Assembly (NCBI GenBank): GCA_039970095.1
Contig: JBDVMP010000072.1
Location: 12,790-76,789 of the forward strand
Direction: 5' to 3'
Length of the DNA stretch: 64,000 bases
DNA from: JAMZMI01 sp039970095
Lineage (GTDB): Bacteria > Bacteroidota > Bacteroidia > Cytophagales > Cyclobacteriaceae
In this document: piece after piece, positions 1 to 9,248 of the stretch
How positions within the stretch are numbered: position 1 is the first letter of the stretch
Layout: the number at the start of each line of letters is the position of its first letter
Notes under the pieces: model-generated
The model's input: only the letters and a program-made list of their open reading frames with translations
Database searches by the model: none
What the model was told of the DNA's origin: nothing
Translations under genes and position numbers: made by a program

Positions 1-746
1 CAGTTAGTTTAAATAAAAAGCTGAATTGTGAGTTAGTTATTCTTCATGCATATAGTCGCCCTTATGCTGAGGGTTTTGATCATAAAGGAAAATTATTTCA
101 ATTAGAAAAACGTATTGAGAAGCAATTGGAAAACCTCTGCAAAGAGATCCCTGAACTAAATGCTCAAAATTACTCCTTTAAAAAGGTGTTGGGTGATGTG
201 ATAGATTCTGTTATATACTATACAAAAAAGGAATCGATTCGATTCATTGTGATGAGCACCAAGGGAGCTGTTGGAATGGGAGAGTTGTTTGGTACCAAAA
301 CGGCCAAAATTATCAAAAGCGTCGATGTTCCAGTGTTCGTAGTTCCGAAAGATGCTTCGCTTTTGCAGGTTTCAAAAATGGGACTGGCTTGTGATTACAG
401 CCAAAAAACATCCGCCGACAAACTGGATTTCCTCAACCTTCTTGCCGATTCGTTGAAATTTGAATTAGACCTGATTACGTTGAACAGGGACGAAAAAACC
501 ATGACAATCGACGAAATAAATAATCGTGAATCACTGGAAGAATCCCTTGGGAAAATCCCTTTCAAATCGCATTTTGTTAAGAGTAGCAATGTAGAATGGG
601 GGCTGATCAAATATGCTAAAACCAACGAGCTTGATATGATCACGGTCATCCCAAAAAGTTATAATTACATAGAGCGGATTTTTCATGAAAGTCTCACTCA
701 GGATATGGCTTTTCATAGTTCAGTACCTGTTTTGGTACTTCAATAA
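1..746 (+). CDS. Universal stress protein (UspA family), 5' end outside window
   Basis: The frame is open from base 3 to the stop at 744-746 and the codons before the first possible start (TTG at 126) read as UspA-type sequence (LVILHAYSRPYAEG), so the gene starts upstream of the window. About 247 codons are visible: the end of one UspA domain with an STKG...FGT nucleotide-loop-like stretch near visible codons 85-97, then a second, more diverged Usp-like half. Tandem Usp proteins are cytoplasmic ATP-binding or stress-signalling proteins; the ligand cannot be read here. It ends 9 bases before the V-ATPase subunit E gene and probably belongs to that operon, as does a second Usp gene at 8165. 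Confidence 0.85.
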   Translation, partial: VSLNKKLNCELVILHAYSRPYAEGFDHKGKLFQLEKRIEKQLENLCKEIPELNAQNYSFKKVLGDVIDSVIYYTKKESIRFIVMSTKGAVGMGELFGTKTAKIIKSVDVPVFVVPKDASLLQVSKMGLACDYSQKTSADKLDFLNLLADSLKFELDLITLNRDEKTMTIDEINNRESLEESLGKIPFKSHFVKSSNVEWGLIKYAKTNELDMITVIPKSYNYIERIFHESLTQDMAFHSSVPVLVLQ

Positions 747-755
747 ATCATCATT

Positions 756-1364
756 ATGGCAGCACTGAACAATCTCGACGCACTTGCCGAACAGCTTTAT
801 CTGGAAGGTATGGCTAAATCTGAGCAAGAATCAGAAAAACTTTTAAGTGAAGCCAGGGCAAAGCGCGAAAACTTATTAAAAGAAGCGCAGGAAGAGGCAC
901 GTTCTATCATTTCAAAAGCCAAAAAAGAAGCAGAAAAACATCGCGCTTCGGTAGATAGTCAAATTCACCAAAAGGCAAAACAAGCGATTCAAGACCTCAA
1001 GAAACAGATTGAGGAGTTAATCAATGCTAAATTATTAGATACATCACTTAAATCGTTATTGACAGATAAAGCGTTTGTGAAGGAGCTCATTTTAGCAACA
1101 CTGACACAATGGAAAGAAGGAAAGGATCTGGAACTGGTCATCTCCGAACAACTGACTACTAATCATAAGGATCTGGAACAAAGCGTTCATAAGTTACTAC
1201 CAGGGTTAACTATCGTACCTGATCAGGCCATGGACAGTGGCTTTAAAATTCAGGATAAAGATCAGGGCTACATCCTTTCTTTTACTGATCAGGATTTCAA
1301 AGCTTTTTTCAAACCATACTTTTCTAAAGCTATAAATAAGATCGTTTTCGAATCGGATGAATGA
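756..1364 (+). CDS. ntpE: V-type ATPase subunit E (peripheral stalk)
   Basis: 202 aa. Residues about 15-90 form a long charged helix rich in E, K, A and Q, as expected for the peripheral-stalk E subunit, followed by a small alpha/beta C-terminal domain. In the rotary V/A-type ATPase this stalk holds the A3B3 head against rotation. The stop (TGA 1362-1364) overlaps the next start in an ATGA arrangement, which implies translational coupling. Sequence similarity in this family is weak, so the call leans on its position as first ATPase gene, ahead of DUF2764, A and B, the order known from Bacteroides and Chlamydia. Confidence 0.85.
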   Translation: MAALNNLDALAEQLYLEGMAKSEQESEKLLSEARAKRENLLKEAQEEARSIISKAKKEAEKHRASVDSQIHQKAKQAIQDLKKQIEELINAKLLDTSLKSLLTDKAFVKELILATLTQWKEGKDLELVISEQLTTNHKDLEQSVHKLLPGLTIVPDQAMDSGFKIQDKDQGYILSFTDQDFKAFFKPYFSKAINKIVFESDE

Positions 1365-2182
1365 AATACTTTTACCTCATATCATCCTTGTCCAACATTG
1401 AGATAGAGGACAAAGCCTTCTCACAGGATTATCTGAATGAGTTAATCGAATTGATTGGCCGAAATCTAAGTGAAGAGGATTTACCGATCTATCAGGCTCT
1501 GTTAGCTCCAGGTGATAATCAAAACCTGTTGTATGTACTCTTTCGTGAGTATCATGATTTTGAAATCGCACGGTTTAAATCTCCCGCCTCTATCTCTACA
1601 GATATCCTCGAAAACTATAGGCGTAATTATGCCTTTCTTCCGGATTACATGATCAATTACCTTGATGAATATTCAGGATCCTTTGCAACCTTATCCTTAC
1701 GGGAAATGGAACAATACCTGGATGAATATTTTCACGAGCATATTATCAAATTAGCTGACCCATTTTTAAGCACCTACTACCAATGGAGAATAAAACTGAA
1801 GCGGGTAATCGCTGATTTAAATGCACGATCCTATCCGTTTTTACATACTCGGAATGATGTGGATGAGCGGCCTTTCTATGACACGAAAACCCTGCATGGA
1901 CTGACAGACTTTGAAGACATTTCCAATCAAATGCTTCCGCTCATTGAATCAAACGACCTGGAAGCAATCGAGACAAAGGTCAATTCCTATTATTGGGAGT
2001 TTGCAAATTGTTGGCAGCAGTCATTCTCTGCCGAGCAGGTATTCGCCTACCTGGTCAAGATCATGCGATTGCACCGATGGAGGGGGTTTGTGTCAAAAGG
2101 AGGAGACGCCAAAATGAAATTCGAAAAACTCATCATGGATTTGAAGGAAAAAGAATCATCACCAAAAATGCCGCTGATATGA
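1361..2182 (+). CDS. DUF2764 family V-ATPase-associated protein
   Basis: 273 aa, beginning MKYFYLISSLSNIEI. Proteins of this type lie between the E and A subunit genes of Bacteroidota and Chlamydia V-ATPase operons and are annotated DUF2764. It is mainly helical, soluble and has no signal peptide. No separate subunit C/d gene exists in this operon, so it may take that place and link the central stalk to the membrane ring; this is inference from gene order. It overlaps its neighbours by 4 bases on each side (ATGA at 1361 and at 2179). Confidence 0.8.
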   Translation: MKYFYLISSLSNIEIEDKAFSQDYLNELIELIGRNLSEEDLPIYQALLAPGDNQNLLYVLFREYHDFEIARFKSPASISTDILENYRRNYAFLPDYMINYLDEYSGSFATLSLREMEQYLDEYFHEHIIKLADPFLSTYYQWRIKLKRVIADLNARSYPFLHTRNDVDERPFYDTKTLHGLTDFEDISNQMLPLIESNDLEAIETKVNSYYWEFANCWQQSFSAEQVFAYLVKIMRLHRWRGFVSKGGDAKMKFEKLIMDLKEKESSPKMPLI

Positions 2183-3951
2183 CCAAGGGTAGGGTAAAAG
2201 GCATCATCTCTAATTTGTTGCTCATAGAGTTAGACGGAGCTGCTACACAAAATGAAATCTGTCTGGTGAATGCCGGAAAATGGCTCAAAGCAGAAGTCAT
2301 TCGTGTCCAACAAAACATTGCATCTGCTCAATTATTTGAGAGTAGTTCCGGTATCCAGATCGGAGCGGAAGTTCAGTTTACGGGCAAGATGCTCGAAGTA
2401 GAATTAGGGCCTGGTATTTTATCTAAAAAGTACGATGGCCTGCAAAGTGATCTTGAAAAGATGTCAGGAACATTCATTGAGGTTGGCGACAGCACTGCAC
2501 CCCTTGATGATGATCATTCCTACACTTTTCAGACCCTGGCACGAGAATCTGATTCTGTAAAAGCGGGAAGCTGGCTAGGCAGTGTGAGGGAAAACAACAT
2601 CGATCACAAAATCATGGTACCATTATCCTGGAAAGGCTCCTTCAAGGTAACCTGGGTTGCTCCGAATGGAGACTATCATATCCACGATGTGATTGCAAAA
2701 GTACAGGACGAAAAAGGCACCATCCATGAAGTCACAATGGTGCAGAAATGGCCGGTAAAAGTGCCATTAAGAGGATTTGAGGAAAAGTTGAGACCAGGAA
2801 AGCTGTTTCAAACTGGGTTGAGAGTTATTGACACCCTCAACCCGATGATGGAAGGAGGCACAGGATATATACCCGGACCATTTGGAACCGGAAAGACTGT
2901 ATTGCAACAGGCCATTGCCAAAAACAGTGAAGCAGACATTTTGATCATTGTAGCCTGCGGGGAACGTGCCAATGAAGTTGTGGAGATCTTCTCGGAGTTT
3001 CCTAACCTGACAGACCCGGTTACGGGTCACAAGTTGGATGCCAAGACCACCATCATCTGTAACACATCCAATATGCCCGTTGCGGCAAGGGAAGCCTCTG
3101 TATATGTAGGCATGACCTTGGCGGAATACTATCGATGTATGGGTCTAAAAGTGCTGTTGTTGGCCGATTCCACCTCCAGGTGGGCACAAGCCCTGCGGGA
3201 AATGTCGAACCGGATGGAGGAACTTCCAGGACAGGATGCCTTTCCGGTGGAACTTCCGGCTACCATCGCCAACTTCTACAGTCGGTCTGGAAAGGTGCGC
3301 CTGCAAAGTGGAGATTATGGGTCGGTGACTTTCATTGGAACCATTTCACCTGCCGGGGGCAATTTTAAGGAACCCGTCACCGAGTCGACAAGTAAAGTAG
3401 CACGGTGTTTCTACGCCCTTTCACAGAAGCGTGCAGACTCCAAAAGATATCCGGCCATAGACCCGCTCGCTTCCTACTCAAAGTACCTCGATTACGAGGA
3501 ATTCCAACAGTATAGCGAAGAGCACATTCAAAAAGGATGGGTGCAAACCATCAAGCGGATCAAGGACATCATGAGAATAGGGCTGGAGGCAAGGGATCAG
3601 ATCAACATCCTGGGCGATGATGCCGTCCCCGTTGATTATCATGTCAGTTTCTGGAAAAGCGAATTGATCGACTTTGGAATCATTCAGCAAAATTCCTTTG
3701 ACCCCATAGACATGCGCACAGATATAGACCGCCAGCGATACATGCTCAACTTCATTCTTGCCATCTGCGATCGATCATTTGTTTTTGAAACATTTGAAGA
3801 GGTGCGCGATGCGTTTAAAAACATCATCAATCAGGTTTCTCAGATGAATTTTTCTGACTTCCAGTCACAGGCATTTGAAGCCTATGAGAAGCAAATACAC
3901 GAGTCTCTGAAAACAACTACCGAAAATCATGGAAGTGAAAGCATTTCGTAA
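2179..3951 (+). CDS. ntpA: V-type ATPase catalytic subunit A
   Basis: 590 aa from the ATG at 2179 (MTKGRVKGII), which overlaps the upstream stop as ATGA. A start at 1993 in the same frame would add 62 residues lying wholly inside the DUF2764 gene and is rejected. The N-terminal beta-barrel is followed by the long non-homologous insert typical of A subunits, then the Walker A loop GPFGTGKT at about residue 233, and downstream the ADSTSRWAQALREMS block. This is the ATP-hydrolysing or ATP-forming subunit of the A3B3 head. Length is typical for the family. Confidence 0.97.
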   Translation: MTKGRVKGIISNLLLIELDGAATQNEICLVNAGKWLKAEVIRVQQNIASAQLFESSSGIQIGAEVQFTGKMLEVELGPGILSKKYDGLQSDLEKMSGTFIEVGDSTAPLDDDHSYTFQTLARESDSVKAGSWLGSVRENNIDHKIMVPLSWKGSFKVTWVAPNGDYHIHDVIAKVQDEKGTIHEVTMVQKWPVKVPLRGFEEKLRPGKLFQTGLRVIDTLNPMMEGGTGYIPGPFGTGKTVLQQAIAKNSEADILIIVACGERANEVVEIFSEFPNLTDPVTGHKLDAKTTIICNTSNMPVAAREASVYVGMTLAEYYRCMGLKVLLLADSTSRWAQALREMSNRMEELPGQDAFPVELPATIANFYSRSGKVRLQSGDYGSVTFIGTISPAGGNFKEPVTESTSKVARCFYALSQKRADSKRYPAIDPLASYSKYLDYEEFQQYSEEHIQKGWVQTIKRIKDIMRIGLEARDQINILGDDAVPVDYHVSFWKSELIDFGIIQQNSFDPIDMRTDIDRQRYMLNFILAICDRSFVFETFEEVRDAFKNIINQVSQMNFSDFQSQAFEAYEKQIHESLKTTTENHGSESIS

Positions 3952-5263
3952 GACCTACACGCGTATTGAGCGCATCACCAAAGCCACCTGTGTCGTGAAA
4001 GCCACCGAGGTGAAGTTTGGTGAGCTGGCCTGGGTCAATGATCGTGCGGCTCAAGCCATCAGTGTAGTTGATGACCTGGTAACCTTGCAAGTGTTCGGCG
4101 GTACAGAAGGGCTGTCCACGCATTCCGAAGTGGTTTTCACTGGAAACCCACCCACACTACCCGTCAGTGACTTGCTTGCCGGACGTTTTCTGAATGCATT
4201 AGGCCAACCGATCGATAAAGGGTCACCGGTGGTAGGGGAAGAGCGTATCATTAAAGGAGCGACCGTCAATCCGGTCTGCAGAGCAAAACCTGACGTCTTA
4301 CTTGCTACGGGCATTGCTGGTATTGATTTAAACAACACCCTTGTTACGGGTCAAAAGATTCCTTTTTTCGCCGACCCGGATCAGCCTTACAATCAGGTCA
4401 TGGCCGATGTAGCTTTACGGGCTGAAGCAGACAAAATTATCCTTGGCGGAATGGGCCTCTCCAATGATGATTACCTGTTCTTTAAAAATACGTTTGAGTC
4501 CGCCGGTGTGCTTGATAAAATTGTGTGTTTCATCAACACCTCGGAGGACCCATCGCTTGAGCGGTTATTGATTCCTGATATGGCCTGTACAGCTGCCGAA
4601 TATTTTGCTGATGATAAGCAAGAAAAGGTGTTGCTCTTGCTTTCAGACATGACCCTCTATGCGGATGCCCTGGCCACTGTGGCCAATAAAATGGATCAGA
4701 TTCCTTCTAAGGACAGTATGCCGGGTTCCCTTTATAGTGACCTGGCCAGTATTTATGAGAAAGCAGTTCAGTTTCAGCATGGAGGGTCCATCACCATGAT
4801 CGCTGTGACGACCTTAAATGACGGTGACATCACACATGCCATCCCCGATAACACGGGTTATATCACGGAAGGTCAATTGTACTTAAAGCAGGATACAGAA
4901 ATCGGAAAGGTGATTGTAGATCCTTTCAGAAGTCTTTCCCGGCTCAAGCAAAACGTAATTGGCAAGAAGACCAGGGCTGATCATCCGCAAGTCATGAATG
5001 CATTGATTCGCTTATATGCAGATGCCATGGATGCCCGAACCAAAAGGGAGAATGGATTTGACCTCAATGACTATGACAAAAGATGTCTTGCGTTTGCCAG
5101 AGATTACGCCTTGAAGCTGCTGGCTGTTGATATCAACATCACCATTGATGAAATGCTGGATACCGGATGGGCGCTTCTTCAAGCGCATTTTGAGCAATAC
5201 GAGGTAGGCATAAAGGATGATTTAGTGAAAGAGTATTGGAAAACCGATAAACAAATTAGCTAA
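3929..5263 (+). CDS. ntpB: V-type ATPase non-catalytic subunit B
   Basis: 444 aa, starting 23 bases inside the 3' end of the A gene. It shows the B-subunit pattern: an N-terminal barrel, GRFLNALGQPIDKG, and SDMTLYADALATVANKMDQIPS in the nucleotide domain, without a Walker A lysine loop, as expected for the non-catalytic subunit. It alternates with A in the hexameric head. The subunit D gene begins 2 bases after its stop. Confidence 0.96.
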   Translation: MEVKAFRKTYTRIERITKATCVVKATEVKFGELAWVNDRAAQAISVVDDLVTLQVFGGTEGLSTHSEVVFTGNPPTLPVSDLLAGRFLNALGQPIDKGSPVVGEERIIKGATVNPVCRAKPDVLLATGIAGIDLNNTLVTGQKIPFFADPDQPYNQVMADVALRAEADKIILGGMGLSNDDYLFFKNTFESAGVLDKIVCFINTSEDPSLERLLIPDMACTAAEYFADDKQEKVLLLLSDMTLYADALATVANKMDQIPSKDSMPGSLYSDLASIYEKAVQFQHGGSITMIAVTTLNDGDITHAIPDNTGYITEGQLYLKQDTEIGKVIVDPFRSLSRLKQNVIGKKTRADHPQVMNALIRLYADAMDARTKRENGFDLNDYDKRCLAFARDYALKLLAVDINITIDEMLDTGWALLQAHFEQYEVGIKDDLVKEYWKTDKQIS

Positions 5264-5265
5264 CG

Positions 5266-5856
5266 ATGGCACTCAAATTCCAATACAATAAGACCACCAT
5301 TCAGTCGCTCAAAAAGCAGCTCGCTATTCGGCAGAAAGCTTTGCCGATTCTGAAAAATAAGGAAACGGCGCTGCGCATAGCGATTAAGGAACGTCAAAGA
5401 GCATTGGTTAGCGCAACCCGGGAAAGAGAAAATCTATTACAGGAAGTAGTGAAGCACGCGGGCTTTTGGACTGAAATGCCCAAAGTGTTTTTTATAGAAA
5501 GTGTGTCAGTAACCACAGAGACAATCATTGGCGTTAAGGTGCCAAAGACCCAGGATATTCAATTTAGACTGGCCGATTTCAGCTGGTGGAATTATCCGGC
5601 TTGGGTTCCTGCCGGCCTGGAGTTTTTGAAAGAAGCAATCAAACTGGATTTTAAGATTGATATTCTGGAAAAGCAACTTACGCTGCTGGATGATGCCCGC
5701 AAGAAGACCACTCAGAAAGTAAACCTTTATGAGAAGGTACAAATTCCAGAAATGGAGCAGGCCACCATTAAAATCAAACGGTTTTTGGAGGATAAAGAAA
5801 ACATCTCGAAGGCAGGTCAGAAAATCATCAAGAACCGTAAAATGCAGGAAGCGTGA
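5266..5856 (+). CDS. ntpD: V-type ATPase subunit D (central rotor shaft)
   Basis: 196 aa. It begins MALKFQYNKTTIQSLKKQL and ends in a second long charged helix, the antiparallel coiled-coil layout of the D subunit that forms the rotating shaft inside A3B3. The middle part (about residues 55-125) is less helical. It follows B directly and its TGA stop overlaps the GTG start of subunit I as GTGA. No subunit F gene, the usual partner of D, is seen in the operon. Confidence 0.92.
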   Translation: MALKFQYNKTTIQSLKKQLAIRQKALPILKNKETALRIAIKERQRALVSATRERENLLQEVVKHAGFWTEMPKVFFIESVSVTTETIIGVKVPKTQDIQFRLADFSWWNYPAWVPAGLEFLKEAIKLDFKIDILEKQLTLLDDARKKTTQKVNLYEKVQIPEMEQATIKIKRFLEDKENISKAGQKIIKNRKMQEA

Positions 5857-7691
5857 AAACGAAATTCAAAAAACTGGTTTTGATGACACGGGAGGCGAAT
5901 CGGGAATCCGTGACCCAATCGATGCAAGATCTGGGGCTGCTTCATATCGACATAAACCTTGTAGATATACCCGAAAAAATAGAGTCACTCCTACACACTA
6001 AGAGTCGGATTAAGCGATTAATCGACTTATTGAGCAGGTCACAAAAAGACCATGCACGTCCGGCCGCACGGGCGAAAGCACTCTCACTGGATCAGCTGAT
6101 CAAAGCACTCGAAAAGATAGAGGGACAAATGGAAAGCCTTAGGTCTGAAAAAGAGCAGCTTGAAAAAAAAGTCATTAGGCTGAAACCATGGGGTAGCTAC
6201 GACTATCAAAAATTCGCACCACTTCTTGAGCGCGGGTTGCATGTTTACCTGGGGCGTATTCGAAAAAAGAGATACTCCAACCTGGAGGTGTCAAATGCAC
6301 ATGTAGAGGTGATCAATCAGGAGGGAGGCTTTCTTTACCTGGCAATCATCTCAAAAACAACAGTAGATGATCCAAACCTGGAGATTTACCCACTACCAGC
6401 GTCATCACCCGCAGATTTAGCCGCAGCGATCTCTCAATTGAACAATGAGCTGAACACGCTGGAGCAATCACTAACATCATATACGCCATACGTTGCAGAC
6501 TTACAAAAACACCTCGATAACGTTCAGGACACCATTCACCTGACAGAGGTTAGTGCCGGGTTTGCTGAGCACTTTGAAGGCAAACTGATATCCATGTCGG
6601 CATGGTTTCCACAAGAAAAGGAAGCGGACGTCCAACATTTTTTAACGTTGGCGCAAGTCGCCTGGCAGATCAAAGATCCCGAAAAAGGTGATCGCGTGCC
6701 GATCCAATTGAAAAACAAAAAGTATCCCAGGTTATTCGAGCCCATTACCAGGGTATTTGAACTGCCCAACTACTACGAAACAGATTTAACTCCATTTCTG
6801 GCTGTTTTTTACCCCATCCTGTTTGCCTATTGTTTGGGAGATGCCGGCTATGGGTTTGTTTTAACTGTCGCAATGGGTATTGGCTATTTCAGTTTTTTCA
6901 AAAACAGTAAACAATCGGCGGTGCTGGGAATCATCCTTGGGTTTGTAACCATGGGGATGGGGCTGATCAAATCAGGCAGTCTTTTCGGTATCATGCTAAT
7001 GCCGGATCATCCGGTGGGTTGGATACGCCAACTTGCCGCCTGGGTCATCATCCCGGACGACAGTTCGGTTATTTTCAATGCTTTCAATGTGGCACTGATG
7101 ATTGGCGTCATCCAAATTTTGACCGGCATCATTGTGTCTATTTACAATAAGGTGCGCTACAAGGGAGTCATGTACGCGATCGCCCCACTGGGTAAGTTGC
7201 TGATAGTCAGCTGTCTGATCTGGATGTTTTTGGCGGATATGCAGGAAGTTAAAGCGCTGGATGTTTTAGGAAACACCCGGATATACCTTTTGATCACAGG
7301 GGTGCTTTTAGTCATGTTCTTTCATCAATTGGATATATCCATACCTCGGCGCATTGGAGGTGCATTCTTGCCCTTGTTTTTCATTTTTACAGGTATTCTC
7401 GGTGACGTACTTTCATACGTTCGGCTGTTTGCGCTGGGGCTGGCTTCATCAGTACTCGGCCTGGTTGTAAATCAGATAGGGATGCAAATCATGACGGGCG
7501 GATTTTTCAGCATACTAATGGGAGTGCTTTTTCTTGTCTTTGGACACACTTTAAATTTTGGGATCGCCGCATTGGGTTCCTTTGTTCACCCGCTGCGACT
7601 GACCTTTGTGGAATTTTATGGCAATGCTGGTTTTCAGGGCCAGGGGCTCCCTTATCAGCCATTTACTAAAACTAATCAAACAATTAACTAA
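5853..7691 (+). CDS. ntpI: V-type ATPase membrane subunit I (a-type stator)
   Basis: 612 aa from a GTG start overlapping the D stop. Residues 1 to about 310 are soluble, with coiled-coil segments near 55-115 and 190-225. From about residue 320 there are roughly seven membrane helices, including the family block GDAGYGFVLT, and later SYVRLFALGLASSVLG, which contains the arginine expected to face the rotor ring. This subunit supplies the ion half-channels and anchors the peripheral stalks. It is followed after 6 bases by the proteolipid gene. Confidence 0.95.
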   Translation: MKTKFKKLVLMTREANRESVTQSMQDLGLLHIDINLVDIPEKIESLLHTKSRIKRLIDLLSRSQKDHARPAARAKALSLDQLIKALEKIEGQMESLRSEKEQLEKKVIRLKPWGSYDYQKFAPLLERGLHVYLGRIRKKRYSNLEVSNAHVEVINQEGGFLYLAIISKTTVDDPNLEIYPLPASSPADLAAAISQLNNELNTLEQSLTSYTPYVADLQKHLDNVQDTIHLTEVSAGFAEHFEGKLISMSAWFPQEKEADVQHFLTLAQVAWQIKDPEKGDRVPIQLKNKKYPRLFEPITRVFELPNYYETDLTPFLAVFYPILFAYCLGDAGYGFVLTVAMGIGYFSFFKNSKQSAVLGIILGFVTMGMGLIKSGSLFGIMLMPDHPVGWIRQLAAWVIIPDDSSVIFNAFNVALMIGVIQILTGIIVSIYNKVRYKGVMYAIAPLGKLLIVSCLIWMFLADMQEVKALDVLGNTRIYLLITGVLLVMFFHQLDISIPRRIGGAFLPLFFIFTGILGDVLSYVRLFALGLASSVLGLVVNQIGMQIMTGGFFSILMGVLFLVFGHTLNFGIAALGSFVHPLRLTFVEFYGNAGFQGQGLPYQPFTKTNQTIN

Positions 7692-7697
7692 AAAATT

Positions 7698-8153
7698 ATG
7701 GACGCAACACCACTTACTTTAGCATTTATTGGAATCGGCCTCCTGGTAGGCCTTTCCGGATGCGGTAGCGCTATCGGCACAGCAGTAGCTGCCATGTCAT
7801 CCATTGGCGCTTTAAAAAAGAGCCCTGATTCTTTTGGTTCTTTCATTGTGTTAAGCGCCTTACCAGGAACTCAGGGACTTTACGGTTTCGCGGGTTTTTT
7901 CATCCTGCAAGACCTTATTTCGCCGGAAATCACCTTGCTTCAAGGTGCAGGGGTGCTTGGTGGCGGGCTTGCCCTGGGTTTGGCCGGTTTGTTTTCAGGT
8001 ATGTACCAGGGAAGAGTGTGCGCCAGCAGTATAGACAGCATAGGGTCAGGCAATGATATCTTCGGAAGGGCACTCATTTTGGCGGTATTTCCCGAATTAT
8101 ACGCCATTATTGCGTTTGCTTCACTATTTTTAATAAGAGGTCTTTTAGGTTAA
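7698..8153 (+). CDS. ntpK: V-type ATPase proteolipid subunit K, probably Na+-binding
   Basis: 151 aa with four membrane helices in two hairpins, the duplicated proteolipid form that builds the rotor ring. The essential carboxylate is Glu133 in FPELYAIIAF. Leu55, Thr58 and Gln59 (ALPGTQGLYGF) and Gln104 (YQGRV) match, each with the same offset of six, the Na+ ligands Leu61, Thr64, Gln65, Gln110 and Glu139 that I recall for Enterococcus hirae NtpK. Na+ coupling is therefore a good inference from residues, not proven. Last ATPase gene of the operon. Confidence 0.95.
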   Translation: MDATPLTLAFIGIGLLVGLSGCGSAIGTAVAAMSSIGALKKSPDSFGSFIVLSALPGTQGLYGFAGFFILQDLISPEITLLQGAGVLGGGLALGLAGLFSGMYQGRVCASSIDSIGSGNDIFGRALILAVFPELYAIIAFASLFLIRGLLG

Positions 8154-8164
8154 ATTTATAAGCT

Positions 8165-9091
8165 ATGAAAGCAGAAAGTAAATCCAATTATGAAGTAGCC
8201 ATGGTGGGGCTTGATCTTACTGAAATGGATGATCGCATCATTGCGTATCTGAGCGTTTTGGTAAAGGCACTGCCACTTAAGCGAATCATATTCGTTCATG
8301 TTGCCGATAAGCTTGAATTGCCAGCAGAGATTGTCGATAAGTACCCGGACCTGCTCGCACCCCTCGATGAAAATATTGCTGACGGCATATCGCAAAAAGT
8401 ATCAGCCTTCTTTGAGGATAGTGACATACAGCACGACATTATCGTTCAGGAGGGGTCACCGCTCGAAACATTTCTGCGCCTCTCCAAGATTAAAAATGTC
8501 GACCTGGTAATTTTAGGCCGCAAAAAAAACCTGAAGGGATCAGGCTTGCTCTCAGGGCATATTGTCCGAAAAAGCCCAACTTCCATTTTATTTGTCACCG
8601 AGACATTTAATCCTACGCTTAAAAAAGTGCTGATTCCTGTTGACTTCTCACAACACTCCATTTTATGTCTTGATGTGGCGGGAAAACTAAAGCAACATGG
8701 AGGTGTCGATATCCACTTTTCACACCTCTACAATGTACCATTGGGCTATTACAAAACCGGTAAATCGCATGATGAGTTTGCAAAAATTATGAAAGGACAT
8801 GCGATGAACGACATGAAGCAGTTTTTGAATCAGCATGATGTGAAGGAAGAGTACCCGTGTGAATATATTCTGTCCGAGGATCGGCCAAAGGCTCACATGA
8901 TCAACAAGTATGCACATGATTCAGGTATGGATATGATTCTCATTGGCTCAAGAGGCAGGACAACAAGTTCTGCTTTAATGATCGGTTCCATCGTGGAGAA
9001 GGTTCTGCTGATCGATCCGGACATCCCCATACTGGTAGTGAAAAATCATGGTGAAAACATGGGCTTTTTCGAGGCATTCATGAATATATAG
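8165..9091 (+). CDS. Tandem universal stress protein (UspA)
   Basis: 308 aa, two Usp domains. The C-terminal one carries the ATP-binding signature G-x2-G-x9-G-S in IGSRGRTTSSALMIGS and ends PILVVKN. The N-terminal one has a degenerate loop (GRKKNLKGSGLLSG), so nucleotide binding there is doubtful. It begins 11 bases after the proteolipid stop, making Usp genes the bookends of the V-ATPase operon. A role in adjusting the ATPase to energy or ion stress is a guess from this arrangement. Confidence 0.92.
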   Translation: MKAESKSNYEVAMVGLDLTEMDDRIIAYLSVLVKALPLKRIIFVHVADKLELPAEIVDKYPDLLAPLDENIADGISQKVSAFFEDSDIQHDIIVQEGSPLETFLRLSKIKNVDLVILGRKKNLKGSGLLSGHIVRKSPTSILFVTETFNPTLKKVLIPVDFSQHSILCLDVAGKLKQHGGVDIHFSHLYNVPLGYYKTGKSHDEFAKIMKGHAMNDMKQFLNQHDVKEEYPCEYILSEDRPKAHMINKYAHDSGMDMILIGSRGRTTSSALMIGSIVEKVLLIDPDIPILVVKNHGENMGFFEAFMNI

Positions 9092-9209
9092 TGACTGCAA
9101 ATTTCCACTTATTGATGAGGTGAATAAACTTGTGATTTATGTTTAGGTGGAAGGTATCGCCCCGATTAAGCACATCGTCGAAAGACTCCAAACTCAAAAA
9201 CCACCAAAA

Positions 9210-9231
9210 TTCCCAATTCTTTACAGAATTC
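9210..9231 (+). promoter_or_regulatory. Possible response-regulator box upstream of the regulator gene
   Basis: TTCCCAATTC at 9210-9219 is followed at an 11-base period by a looser copy (TTACAGAATTC at 9221-9231), 18 bases before the regulator's GTG start. The first half resembles the exact TTCCCAAATC pair at 11228-11248. Direct half-sites about one helical turn apart are usual for OmpR-family regulators, so autoregulation is possible. The second half-site is weak. Confidence 0.3.
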
Positions 9232-9248
9232 TAAATCAAATTTGAGGC

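Noticed and set aside
1993..2178. N-terminal extension of the V-ATPase A subunit from an ATG at 1993
   Set aside because: The 62 extra residues lie wholly within the DUF2764 gene in another frame and do not resemble the family; ATG 2179 gives the normal start and an ATGA overlap.
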